This document shows, in pieces, positions 22,756 to 34,764 of a DNA stretch of 64,000 nucleotides. Both the position numbers and the translations under genes were made by a program. A model generated the notes under the pieces. The model saw only the letters and a program-made list of their open reading frames with translations, had not been told where the DNA came from and ran no database searches. Source of the stretch: Harmothoe impar (lineage: Eukaryota > Annelida > Polychaeta > Phyllodocida > Polynoidae); NCBI GenBank assembly GCA_947462335.1, contig OX381710.1, positions 59,032,842-59,096,841 on the forward strand, given 5' to 3'. The first letter of the stretch is position 1. Each line of letters begins with the position of its first letter.

Positions 22756-24443
22756 CTCATTTCTAGCCGACAATACAGCAAGAAAAGAAAGGAACAACAT
22801 CACGAAAATCCCAGGAAATGTGGGAAACATGTAACTCTCTGAACCTTTATAACTTAACAAAAAAAAAACTGAATATCAAGTTCCGTAAACGTAGACCAGT
22901 AACAATGATTAACAGACATTGCATGCATGTCTTGCCACCACCTTCTTGCAGTTTACCCCACGCCAACAGTGACAAGTGTGGAGAAAATCAATGAGGCGCA
23001 TGGAAATAGGATAGAGTTACCAAAGACCCTTGTAACTCCATCCTACCAGCCTCTTTGCATTTAGTGCAATTATTAGCATTTGCTCCTGAGTTGGCCCATT
23101 TGAGTTTTGAGGTGCTGCTGTAGAAATAGAGGCAGAAGCCGTGCAAAGTCCTTATAATCAATGACTGTTGCAGCTGCTCTATAAATAATATTGTAAAGGT
23201 TTTATAGCTGATCAGAGTAAAGGGAAAAAGTGGTCTATTGGTGTTTATATTCTAAGTGTATGGTATCTACACATAACGAACGGTTATAGGGTCGTTATAT
23301 AACATACATAGTTCTTAAAATGATTACCGCATGAATATCCTTTGTAATATTCAATTTGCACACTGTACAAATATATAAATATACGCTAACAACATGTTGA
23401 AAAGAACATTCATTGACCTTGTTTCTAAATAGGGTGGTAAATTATATGTAAGTGTAACCTGTCGTTTTGCACATCTCCTGATTAGACTGATACTGGCTAT
23501 AAGGTAAGGTAGGATCCAATTACTGTAAACACCTGCTTGCCCTGTTTATATAGTACCCTGGACTATACTACTTCCTGATGATAAAAGCTATTTATTAACT
23601 CACTCGAATAGCTATTTGAATAGATATGATAGGTCCCTTTAATGTTGATGCATACAATACCATACTAATGCAATGTTCAACAGAATAGAGCAGTAGACTT
23701 TATATACATGTTGGGTTTAATCAATGTATAGCGTTTACACATACTGTAACAAACAAACCAGGAGGCATCATCTGCATAGCTGATGTCATAATCTCTAGGC
23801 GAGAGACTATAGAGTTAGATGGGACCCATTGTTTGTAAGAACATGAAATCCTCTTTAATTGGCCAATGAGGGAAAATCCTCTTGTATCGTCTTATTTCTG
23901 AATGGACATTCAGATTTTGATCTATCCTGAGGTATCGTATGAACATGTGCTGGTCGATCGGCATCATTGTGTATCTAGTTTGCTTAGTTGAGCTGATTAG
24001 AAAAGTAACATACATTTTCAATCAGACCATATATTTTACAGATTTTGGTCTTGAAATTTTATTTTATATTTCTCTTACAGCACGGAAATCCTCTAACTTC
24101 CACATAATCGCCTGACGATCGAGGTTCAATCCATGGTTTGATCAGGTATTCAAGGTGATTACAACCATTATATTGAGAACGTAAATGCAGAATAAATGAT
24201 GTTATTCTGTGGAAGAATCTCTGTAATCTTGAGGTGTATATCAATAACATTTGGCTCTTCCTGGAGTCATGCATATCCTCAGCTAATAAAAGCTAGATGA
24301 AGGTGTCTGTATATTGTCCCACTCTTTTCCTAGCTCTAGGTGGCAGCTTAATCAGAGAAGGTCGGGTTCCGACCTCCCAATCAGGCATTACGCAGCCTCC
24401 AATCGGCATAACGATGGCTGTCAGTCACGGCGCCACTACTAGA
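22756..24443. other. No gene recognised
   Basis: AT-rich, with small frames only. Nothing that I recognise as protein, RNA gene or bounded repeat. Confidence 0.4.
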
Positions 24444-25687
24444 TAGTGGGGGGGCAATTGTCACATTTACTAGACCCCGTGGGATTTTCATGGTTATGGT
24501 ACTTTTTCAAGTGGAATGTATGGCTAAAAGGGTGCTAAAGAAGATAGGATACCGCTCCATTTTTTATATTTACTATTTGAGCTATTTTCAGGCCAATTAA
24601 GTAAATTAGCGTAATTAAAGCTTATGGGGGCTCCGTCTCTTAAGAAAATAGAGCTATCACTTTTCTAACAATACCTACCCCCCCAAAATCAACTATAGGG
24701 AATCTTGCGGTGAGATTTATTTTTCTGTAATTCTAATGGTTGCCTAGCAACAGCCGTATTTTGCTACTTATCTATAGTGACACAGAGCCAATACAGTTGC
24801 ATTACAGTTGGATGGTATATGGATTATCTTGCAATATTCTAAGGCAATTATATCATAACATATACATCTGTATATGTATTGGCCCATATATTGCCTAGCA
24901 ACAGACATGCTTTGTTATTTCTACATAGCAACAGTACCTCTAACTGCAGATGTACAGAATGAAGTTATTTCTAGCATCTTGTTCATTCAATGCTTAGGTA
25001 GGTATATCATGAATTCTAGATGTCTTCTATATACATTAGCAGTTATTACCTAGCAACAAGCATCCCTGTATTCTTTACCCCTACAGGCAACATAAGTTGC
25101 TTACTCTGGGGAGAGAGACTTGCAATAGCAGTGGTTTGATTGATGAGTCAATTAATGCTAGGCAAAATCTGGGCAAATATAATAACAGTAGTTTGCTTAA
25201 AGTGGTCGGATGATTCCTGCTCACAAGGGTAAAGAAAACATGGATGTTTGTTGCTAGGCTTATATATATGTTCATGATATAACTACCTATATAATAACTT
25301 CATTCTGTTCAGCTACAGACCAAACAACTTGCAATAACAGTGGTTTGCTTTATGAGTTCAGATGATTCCTGTTTACAGGGTAAAGAAGACATGGATGCTT
25401 ATTGCTAGGCAATATCTGGGCTAATATATAATATATAATGCATGTAGAGTTCAGGATATACCTACTTTAGCATAGAATGAACAAGATGCTAGAAATAACT
25501 TACTTTTGTATAGCTACAGTTGGAGGTGCTGTTGCTATGCATAAATAGCAAGGTTTGTCTGTTGCTAGGCAAGCTATGGTCCAATACATAATGATTATGT
25601 ACATGGTTTGATATATTTGCCTTAGAAATAATGTAAGATTATCCATAAGGTACACAGAATTTAGGCACTTAAATTTTAGGCACCCTG

Positions 25688-26310
25688 CCTTTAGGCATTC
25701 TGTTTACCATCCCCCTGCCTTCAGGCCCTCAGGATTTCAGTCCCCGGTCTTTTGGCACCCCAGCCCATAGGCCCCCAGCCCATAGGCCCCCCGCCCATAG
25801 ACCATGACCTGCGATACGTCCACAACTTTTCATAAATTATGTCCGTTTCAGTGTCTCCAACAAATTATGTCCACATCCTTCTCATGTCCACTACCATCTC
25901 CTCACGTCCACTACCTTCTCCTTACATCCACTACCTTCTCCTCACATCCACTAACTTCTCTTCACGTCCACTGCCTTCTCCTCACGTTCATCTCCTTTCC
26001 TGATGTGAGTGTATGTGAGAGAAGGGTTAGACAGAGGGGTTGAACATGAGAGAAGGGGTTGGATGTTAGGGAGGGAGTTGGATGTTAGGGAGGGGGTTGG
26101 ATGTGAAGGAGGGTGTTGGACGTGAGGGACGTGAGGGACGAGGGAGGGGGTTGGATGTGAGGGTGGGGGTTGGACATATAATTTGTAAGCTGACTACAGG
26201 CCGGGGCCTACAGTCAGGGTGGCTGAAGGCAGGGGGCCCTAGATCAGGAGGGCCTGTGGGAAGGGGCCGTATGGAGTGTGGGCCTACAGTCAGGAGGGCC
26301 TGTATTCCGG
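25688..26310. repeat. Complementary minisatellites at the palindrome centre
   Basis: On the left a degenerate (T)CCACTACCTTCTCCTCACG unit of about 20 bp repeats from about 25880 to 26000. On the right a GTTGGATGTGAGGGAGGG unit repeats from about 26030 to 26180. Outer parts also mirror each other (GCCCATAGGCCCCC against GGGCCTACAG). The two strands of the loop can therefore pair imperfectly. Confidence 0.65.
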
Positions 26311-26641
26311 ATTCCTATCCGTATGCCATCCAACTGTAATGCAACTGTATTTGGCTCTGTTACTATAGATAAGTAGCAAAATATGCCAATATGTCATAAT
26401 ACACCAATGCAGCCCCGGGTGAGTAACTCGCCAAGGCTACATTTGAGCATAATGCTGACCCTTTGGGAGTATCTCAACCCCATAGGGTCGGCATTATGCT
26501 TGAATGCAGCACTGGTGACTTACTCGCCAGGGCTGCATTTATGCATCATGACGACCAAGCCAGGGCATAATGCATTAAGGCATCATGCCATCCTTATAAG
26601 GTTAATTGACTCATCAAGCAAACCACTGCTATTACAAGTTG

Positions 26642-27165
26642 CTATTGCAAGTTGCTGGGTCTCTCTCCCCAGATTAAGTTATCTGTTTTGTCTGTGGCGG
26701 TAAAGAATACATGGATGCTTCTTGCTAGGCAATAATTTGGCTAATGTATATAGAACGTATCTAGAATCTATGATATATACCTACCAAGCAGTGAATGAAC
26801 AATAACTTCCTTCTGTACATCTGCATGCAGTTACAGGTACTGTTGCTATGCAGAAATAACAAAGTATGTCTGTTGCTAGGCAATATATGGGCCAATACAT
26901 ATACTATTGCAAGTTGCTGGGTCTCTCTCCCCAGATTAAGTTATCTATTTTGTCTGTGGCGGTAAAGAATACATGGATGCTTCTTGCTAGGCAATAACTT
27001 GGCTAATGTATATAGAACGTATCTAGAATTCATGATATATACCTACCAAGCAGTGAATGAACAATAACTTCCTTCTGTACATCTGCATGCAGTTACAGGT
27101 ACTGTTGCTATGCAGAAATAACAAAGCATGTCTGTTGCTAGGCAATATATGGGCCAATACATATA
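26642..27165. repeat. Recent tandem duplication, 262-bp unit
   Basis: Copies 26642-26903 and 26904-27165 differ at only a few positions (for example ATCTGTTTTG / ATCTATTTTG and AAAGTATGTC / AAAGCATGTC). The duplication is confined to the right arm of the palindromic element and so is younger than the element. Confidence 0.9.
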
Positions 27166-27581
27166 CAGATGTATATGTTCTGATATAATTGCCTTAGAAT
27201 ATTGCAAGATAATCCATATACCATCCAGCTGTAATGCAACTGTATTGGCTCTGTGTCACTATAGATAAGTAGCAAAATATGGCTGTTGCTAGGCAACCAT
27301 AAGAAATACAGAAAAATAAATCTCACCACAAGATTCCCTATAGTTGATTTTGGGGGGGTAGGTATTGTTAGAAAAGTGATAGCTCTATTTTCTTAAGAGA
27401 CAGAGCCCCACTGAGGTCTAATTACGCTAATTAACTTAATTGGCCTTAAAATAGCTCAAATAGTAAAAATAAAAAATGGAGCGGTATCCTATCTTCTTTA
27501 GCATCTTTGAAACTATAGAAATCAGTTGAGAAACTACCATAACCACGAAATTCCCACGGAAATACAATTGCCCCCCCACTA

Positions 27582-28990
27582 AGACAAGCCTACAGTCGGC
27601 CTGTGGGCTCACTGCCGGGTCCGGGACATTAGGACCAATTGTGGATCTCTTCGAATATATAGCGTATACTGGAGGCCCTTGTTTCATGTTCTGGTAGCGT
27701 GCATACCGCCATGGCCTATACGTTTAGGGTATCGATGTCTATCCCCACATCAAGATGTGCCATACATCAATATAACTGCGAATAATTAACCTACTTCAAT
27801 GAAAAAGTTGATAAATAGCAACAATGTGGCTTCTCCCAAGATACCTTTGCACTGAAGAGCATGGACATTACAAGGCCAACTTTATACAATTGAATTCAAT
27901 TCAATAAGTTTTATTCACAACCTCATTGGAAGTAAAGGAAAGAGATCAGATCTAGCCGGTAGTTACATTAGCATCACTGTACAAACAATATATAGAGTAC
28001 ATTGTATCATGTCATATGAAAATATATGCAAGTGTCTAACTAACTAATAGGTATAACATTTGCGTATAGTTTACCAATAACGTATGGCTAACAGGCTCAC
28101 GAGAGGGTGTATCGTACTCAGGACCTCGTGCATGATTATGGCATGACGCCAGTCATGCACTCGGTGATAGGATAGGCCAAATACCAAGAGAGGGAAGTTT
28201 GGGTCTATGTTATAGGCAGTACACAGTAATTGTGGATGTATAATGATATCACATGGGTTTAGTTAGGGTTTATGTGTCATTCTCACTTACTTTAAACACT
28301 CCAAGTTGGTAATATATTTAGTATTTAGAATGAATCTGTGCACACACCTTACCTTGCCAGACATCTCAAATGGGATCCATGTTGTATATTTTGGCCACCA
28401 GTTCCTAGGTGTCCTCACAGTGCTCAGACCATAGATAGTTTCAGTACAACCCACCAGAGGGACTTTTTCAATATCCTTGCCTCAGGATTTAAACTCCCCT
28501 CTTGTAATAAAAGAACTCTGGCTTCTGAATAGCAATAGGGAGTACACAGGCAATACCTGTACTTCACTTTTCACCTTATTACTATTGTTAGCTTAGTCTA
28601 TGTGATTTTATTGCTGACTCTTAAATTCAAACTTGCCTTTCAGGTACACATGACACTGAAAGTGGAGCCCTCTAGTGTTGAATCTAAGGGATAATTTGCA
28701 GTTCAGGACCTACCCACCAGAGAGAGGGGCAGTCAATATTTACAAAATGGAGATCATTTGTTCAGACTCAGAGAAGCCAATTTACAAATACATGTGATAC
28801 AATATCTGAGGAATGTGACAGTTTCCAAAAACAGGTCAGTTGTACAGTTAAGATACCCAGGAATCATGTGAGCCCTCACTATGACCTGATAACCTGCTGC
28901 AATGTTCAGAACACAGGCTGAAAGTTCATTCTCTAGCTCTCAGACATGTGTTCTCACCATATGCACGCCGTGCGTGCAGATGTCTCCATC
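27582..28990. other. No gene recognised
   Basis: AT-rich, with no bounded repeat identified. Short frames such as the one near 28338-28532 look accidental. Confidence 0.4.
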
Positions 28991-29336
28991 TAGGTGTATC
29001 GTAGGATATCTGGCAAGAGGCGCGTAGCGCCGAGTGCCTGATATCCATACGATACACCCCGAGTGACCTGTTAGCCATACATTATTAGGTTTATTATACG
29101 ATTATTCCATTTAAATGTCTTTAATTACCTTATATATGTCCTAATTTTGCCTAATTTTGCATGTTCCAATCACCATGAAACCTTGGATTTTATGGGTGAC
29201 GACATTTCGGAATGACTCCCGTCTACCGGAAGAGTGCCGATATCCACCGGAAGAGTGCCGATATCACCAGATATCAGCACGGGGATATCCCATAAAAAGC
29301 ACGATGAGTCGTCCGATCGTATAATAATATTAACTA
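28991..29336. repeat. Cluster of hairpins and short repeats
   Basis: GGTGTATCGTAGGATAT (28993-29009) pairs with ATATCCATACGATACACC (29041-29058) around the palindrome GGCGCGTAGCGCC. Further right, ACCGGAAGAGTGCCGATATC-like units occur twice (about 29224-29266), and TTATTATACGAT (about 29094) pairs with ATCGTATAATAA (about 29318). This is probably one compound inverted-repeat element. Confidence 0.5.
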
Positions 29337-31511
29337 GTGAGCACCACAATTGACCTGTTGTGAACCAGGTGATATAGATATTTGATTAGTGTGATAGCAC
29401 CTGCCTCTTTTAATCGTTGTCTTTTTTTTTTGGCCCCTTATTTTTTGGTTTAATTCTGGCCTTTCTTTTTGAGTTCTGCTCAGGCCTGAATTTGTTCATT
29501 ATAATGGTGCAAAACTTTGCAAGATTTGACAGGACAAGGGGGTCTTTACTATTAAACAATTCATCCGAGGTGAGTACGCTTGGGCTAGGTGTTATATATT
29601 CAGCAATAAGTAGTGCCCGTATTCTCCAACATCAACCCCTGTATATCTACCTATGACTACTGGGGGTCTGTGATTCCCACATCCAAACCTACACAAGTTT
29701 GTTGCACTCATGGGATTCAAGTTGACCAAAGTAAGCGTCTGCATCAGTAGTCATGGTGCTGACGCTGCCACCAGACGGGACAAATTTGCCGAATTTGCTC
29801 AGATTTGCCAAACTGGCTGTCACAGCACGAACAATTGGCACTCGGTCTTTGCCAGGCAACATCGTCAGTTTCAATTTGATGGTCAATAGCGGGTAGCTAA
29901 CAGAATTATTGCAGGGCCTCGGATGGTGGGTGGTTGGGGAGGGTAGAGAGCGGAGTGGTGGGGACAGCTTGTGATGGAGTGACCATGCAGCTGCCAAGGG
30001 TATGTTACACTTTGTGGTTAGTGACCGACAGGTAGCACTGCCACCTGAAACACCCTCAGAATCCATTAAAGAAAACTTTGATTTTCACAGACAAGTGGCT
30101 TTAAATTTGCATTGATAGAACTAGCCATTGAAAGATCAATGCCCTCCCACAAACTTACACATTACCTTCCGTTCTTGTTGTACCATCGTCTAGTTCTTGT
30201 GACCAAGTTATTGAAACTTCCCCCAAAGTGGCTTGGAATATTCATCAGTAGCGGACTGACTGCCGACATTTGTTGGAGCAGCAGATGAGGCAATCACCTC
30301 GTCCTGATGTAGACAACAGTCGGGGCTGCCCACACTACAACATATCTACCTACTCATGGGGGATGGTTTAAGATAGAGCGTGCAGTAGCAGCCTTGTTAG
30401 AAATGATTAAAAGTGCTTAAACCAGCCCCCACGAGTATGTTTGCCGGTGAGATGTAAGTGACAGATCTTTATTTTATATTCATTAGCAAAGATATGTGTG
30501 CCTCAAAAGTGTTGAAACCATACATTTCATTGCTGTTGAGCTTTATTTGTTTTGTATGTGTCCGGCGCAAAATTCGACCTCTCAATCACGTATGTAGAGT
30601 GGGTTGGAAAGGGTTCCAACAGTTTTATTTCTCCTGTATGTATGATAACAAAGTACTTCAACCTGCGTCACGACCATCAAATCATCTCTGAGTACAATTT
30701 AGGTATGTGATTATGTCCTGCCGGTGAGTCTTAAGGGCCTTTATAATGATTTTATATATAAATAAATAAATATATATATATTTATTTATATATATATCAT
30801 AACGTACCACGTGGTTGTACAACTCTGCGTCAGACTAGCATGATTTTGAAACCTTTACCCTCCTTTATAACGTTAACAGCCACACCTCTAGCGCATCTTC
30901 CTGCCCTGCATCCCTTATCCCCCAGATCCTTACAGCAGCCTCCGTAAGAACCCTCCCCCCTCACCTTCTCATCTTACCCTGCATGTTTGATGGTCGGCCT
31001 TACACATACTGGACACGATGTGTGGGATGTGGGCCGTGGCTGGGTGTTAGGGTGTTGGAGGCTGTCTTTGATCCTTAACACTGAGCTGTATATGGGTAGA
31101 GAGGGTGAGCAGCTCATGAAAAATGGACACAAGGTGAGCTGCTCACGGAAAATTGAGCTGTATAGTACTAGAAGTGTCGTGTATGGGAAACCTTGAGTTC
31201 TGATTTGAAGCAACTGCTCGGTACTTTAGTCCTGGGGCCTCTGGACCAGGGCATTCTACCAGTCAGTATTACATCAATTGGCCAATGTGGGGTACAAGTA
31301 GGCTGCTAGATGGGACCTCAGCTATTACCTACAGGACTCACCATATTCTTGTCCTGAGCAGCAGATTGGCGTGCATAGAATTGAACTGAGCCAGGTGGCC
31401 TTCGGGCGTGCCCCATGTTGGCTTGTTTAAATGGGATATTTGTGGGTGCTTGGGATGAGGGGAGTATAGTAATGGGGAACTACGATGTAATTGTTTGCGG
31501 CTATTGAATAT
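29337..31511. other. No gene recognised
   Basis: Contains a minus-strand frame of 125 codons (29689-30066) with no recognisable motifs, and an AT-only palindrome at about 30753-30796 (TATATATAAATAAATAAATA ... TATTTATTTATATATATATA). Nothing is assignable. Confidence 0.4.
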
Positions 31512-31561
31512 TGATATATATATATATATGTAGAGGTCGCGGAAAACTTAGTCATTGGATC

Positions 31562-31626
31562 AGCCGGGAATCGAACCACAGACCTCTCGCAGCGGTGACA
31601 AGCCTGCTAACCGTTACACTACCAAC
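31562..31626 (-). repeat. tRNA-like head, satellite copy 1
   Basis: On the minus strand the A-box-like TAGTGTAACGG (31611-31621) is followed about 33 bp later by the B-box GGTTCGATTCCC (31566-31577). The middle reads CTTGTCAC, recalling the anticodon arm of tRNA-Asp (GTC). Stem pairing is poor, so this is a tRNA-derived SINE-type head, not a working tRNA gene. Confidence 0.65.
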
Positions 31627-32212
31627 CCGTGTCTGACTGTTCTCCTCTCCCTACGTTACTGGATCAGTATGGTACAGAGGGGGAGGATTACCCAGGTGTT
31701 TCACCCCTTCGGGCTCTCCACCAGGGTACGGGGAATCCGACCCCTACACTACCCCCATCAGCTTCCATCATGTCCTCTAGATTCGGATTTTCCGGGGGGT
31801 TACCAACCCTGGGCTTTCTCTCCCTCCTAGAAGGGGCTTTATCAAGCAGTTACAGAGAGTCCCAGCCCCCGGAGTATAGAGGCACCTAGCACCAGGCATT
31901 CTCACCCACTGGAGACCGAAGGTCCCAATGGGGCTTTACCAAGCAGTCGTTGAGATACCCTGACTTCCCAGTGATGGAAGCTTTCTACACCATACCGATT
32001 CAGCCAATTTGTTGACTGAACTCCATGCTGAACTCCAACTACCCGTACTGGGGTCCAACACTTCCCAACCTGCTCCTCCAACTACCAACCGCAAGCAGGT
32101 GGCCAATCCCCAGCAAGCTGGAATGCTCCTACCGTCCACAGTCAACGTACTACCTGATTCATCGCGACAGATCCACCAGTGTAGAGGTCGCAGAAAACTT
32201 ATTCATTGGATC

Positions 32213-32277
32213 GGCCGGGAATCGAACCACAGACCTCTCGCAGCGGTGACAAGCGTGCTAACCGTTACACTACCAAC
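32213..32277 (-). repeat. tRNA-like head, satellite copy 2
   Basis: Same A and B boxes as copy 1, exactly 651 bp downstream. B box at 32217-32228. Confidence 0.65.
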
Positions 32278-32863
32278 CCGTGTCTGACTGTTCTCCGCTC
32301 CCTACGTTACTGGATCGGTATGGTACAGAGGGGGAGGATTACCCAGGTGTTTCACCCCTTCGGGCTCTCCACCAGGGTACGGGGAATCCGACCCCTACAC
32401 TACCCCCATCAGCTTCCATCATGTCCTCTAGATTCGGATTTTCCGGGGGGTTACCAACCCTGGGCTTTCTCTCCCTCCTAGAAGGGGCTTTATCAAGCAG
32501 TTACAGAGAGTCCCAGCCCCCGGAGTATAGAGGCACCTAGCACCAGGCATTCTCACCCACTGGAGACCGAAGGTCCCAATGGGGCTTTACCAAGCAGTCG
32601 TTGAGATACCCTGACTTCCCAGTGATGGAAGCTTTCTACACCATACCGATTCAGCCAATTTGTTGACTGAACTCCATGCTGAACTCCAACTACCCGTACT
32701 GGGGTCCAACACTTCCCAACCTGCTCCTCCAACTACCAACCGCAAGCAGGTGGCCAATCCCCAGCAAGCTGGAATGCTCCTACCGTCCACAGTCAACGTA
32801 CTACCCGATTCATCGCGACAGATCCACCAGTGTAGAGGTCGCGGAAAACTTAGTCATTGGATC

Positions 32864-32928
32864 GGCCGGGAATCGAACCACAGACCTCTCACAGCGGTGA
32901 CAAGCGTGCTAACCGTTACACTACCAAC
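32864..32928 (-). repeat. tRNA-like head, satellite copy 3
   Basis: Same A and B boxes as copy 1, 1302 bp downstream, inside the truncated last unit. B box at 32868-32879. Confidence 0.65.
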
Positions 32929-33046
32929 CCGTGTCTGACTGTTCTCCGCTCCCTACGTTACTGGATCGGTATGGTACAGAGGGGGAGGATTACCCAGGTG
33001 TTTCACCCCTTCGGGCTCTCCACCAGGGTACGGGGAATCCGACCCC

Positions 33047-33094
<48 letters not shown>

Positions 33095-33099
33095 GTATG

Positions 33100-33143
<44 letters not shown>

Positions 33144-33490
33144 CCATCCATATACATCCATGTCGATAGGTATCTCCTTGCCCTTTTCGGGGGAGAGAAA
33201 TGCATCATATAACTCAGACTAGTCAGTTCTGTTAGCTTGTGTGACACAATCACATAAACAAACTGACATGTTGCATTCTTAGGGGAACTCTAGTGAAACT
33301 ACTCTACCTTGTGTACTCAGCTGGTAATAAAACCAATACCTTTCTTGGGGGACACACAGGACACGTTCTCGTGTCATTCCCGAGTGTTGTTTGGAGGGTT
33401 ATTATAACACAGCCAAAACTATGAACTTTCAGAAATTATTTATTATTTCAAATAAAAACGAAACATTTCTTAATATACTTCTTAACGTAA
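33144..33490. other. No gene recognised
   Basis: AT-rich flank of the satellite. Nothing identified. Confidence 0.4.
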
Positions 33491-33698
33491 GAAAGTAATT
33501 ATTGTGGGATAGATTTCTTTTGGAGAAAAACAAGGTTTAATTTCCTAGTTAGGCTATGTGAACAAGATATATATTTAATCTGGATTCAGGACAACATGTC
33601 CTAATATAACAAAAGAAAGTAATTATTGTGAGATAGATTTCTTCTTCAAGAAAAACAAGTTTAATTTATTAGCTAAGCTGTGTGAATAAGATGAATAT
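33491..33698. repeat. Two direct copies, 124-bp spacing
   Basis: GAAAGTAATTATTGTG(G/A)GAT and AGATTTCTT begin copies at 33491 and 33615. Similarity continues for about 85 bp with scattered differences. A local tandem duplication. Confidence 0.75.
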
Positions 33699-34724
33699 GG
33701 TTGTCTGGGAAGGTGGTGCATACCTATATTTAATTTGGCAGGCAAAAGAATGAGATTCATCAGATTTAATGCAGAGCTATTCTGTAGCCGCATTTTAGAG
33801 TAGGGGATAGCTTTACATTCGTTTGTGATTTTGGGAGACGTATGTACATGAGACTACTTATTAGAATAATAGGTAGTGGACACAACTTATCCCTGTGAAT
33901 CCTAATGGGGAAGACGTTACTAGAGGTAGTCCATTTAAATGTAGACAGAGTATGTAGGGGCGAATCATTAGACACTGGCCGGAGAGCGACTATCCCATGA
34001 TTTCACACCGATGATGTTCTAATTTCCAATTGAAAACTGATATCTGGTTCATGCTGCATCTAGGTACATCAGAGTGTATAGAGTAAAGTGCACCAAGGTG
34101 GACCATGCCATCGCAAGTTACTATAAGTATAAATGTATATATTTATGTCCTACATTCAAGGTAAGGTCTCTACCATCGATTGCACTGCTTAACCCCCTCA
34201 AACCGATGCCACACCTCTCCTCCCTACCTCTATACCTACCTCCCACCACCCCCTCCTGTCTGCAGGATCCCTGTTAGGATTACTGTGAAAACACAGGCAG
34301 CTACACAGCACGACGCCGGAGATAATCTGACTTAATCTGTGCCTGACCCCAGCCCTGGACCCCGGCAGGCAGCAGTGGGGTGCACAGCAAGACACATAGA
34401 GGGGTAATTGAGAGATGTGGACGTTATTGTCCTTGGCCTGATCAATGTTTCATGCCGAGCTGGTGGGGCTTTTTTGTCCTACACGGGAGGAGGGCGTTAA
34501 GGGACTGTGGGACGTCAGACCCGGGTGCAAGGATCACTTTTCACTGGGGTCGAGCCTGGTGAATTTTTAATGGTAGCCGACGGAGAGTCATGGACACTGT
34601 ACATTTGGAGGAGGGTGGGCGGGGTGGTCTAGGAAGGGATGGCAAGGGTTGGGGTGATCGAAAGGGGAGGGGACTGGCCACCACTACATGGCCCTGGCCC
34701 TTAGGGGGAGATCCCTGTGTGTCT
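33699..34724. other. No gene recognised
   Basis: Ordinary sequence becoming GC-richer after 34180. The frames have no recognisable motifs. Confidence 0.4.
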
Positions 34725-34764
34725 GTATGTATGTATGTATGTATGTATGTATGTATGTATGTAT
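34725..34764. repeat. (TATG)n microsatellite
   Basis: About ten tandem TATG units ending in TATATTATA. Confidence 0.9.

Larger units (their letters stand above)
24444..27581. mobile_element. 3.1 kb near-palindromic element with X-box-like motifs
   Basis: The left end TAGTGGGGGGGCAATTGT (24444) and right end ACAATTGCCCCCCCACTA (27581) are perfect complements; TA may be the target site. Long arms continue inward: 24540-24960 pairs closely with 27070-27520, for example GATAGGATACCGCTCCATTT against AAATGGAGCGGTATCCTATC. About a dozen copies of GTTGCCTAGCAAC / GTTGCTAGGCAAC-like motifs lie in both arms, at 24739, 24890, 25045, 25250, 25401, 25561, 26721, 26872, 26993, 27134 and 27285. The centre is C-rich and G-rich minisatellite. 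No open frame resembles a transposase. It is best described as a giant fold-back or non-autonomous element. Confidence 0.8.
31512..33143. repeat. 651-bp tandem satellite between TA runs
   Basis: Two full copies (31530-32180 and 32181-32831) and a 217-bp partial third copy (32832-33048) are almost identical, with a period of exactly 651 bp. The array starts right after (TA)n at 31512-31529 and stops in (TA)n at 33049-33143. Inside each unit GGGGCTTTA(T/C)CAAGCAGT occurs twice, about 95 bp apart. Frames inside the units (for example GNRTTDLSQR) are repeat artefacts. Each unit contains a tRNA-like promoter on the minus strand (see the three entries below). Confidence 0.9.

Noticed and set aside
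29689..30066. 125-codon minus-strand frame
   Set aside because: Long for the region, but without motifs, splice context or similarity I recognise; left as unannotated sequence.
31562..31626. Functional tRNA-Asp gene
   Set aside because: A and B boxes are present, but acceptor and anticodon stems do not pair properly, and it lies in tandem repeat DNA.
31555..33093. Repeated frames of 69-92 codons in the satellite
   Set aside because: Several frames on both strands are open in each identical unit, including one across the tRNA-like head. This is typical of repeats and is not evidence of coding.
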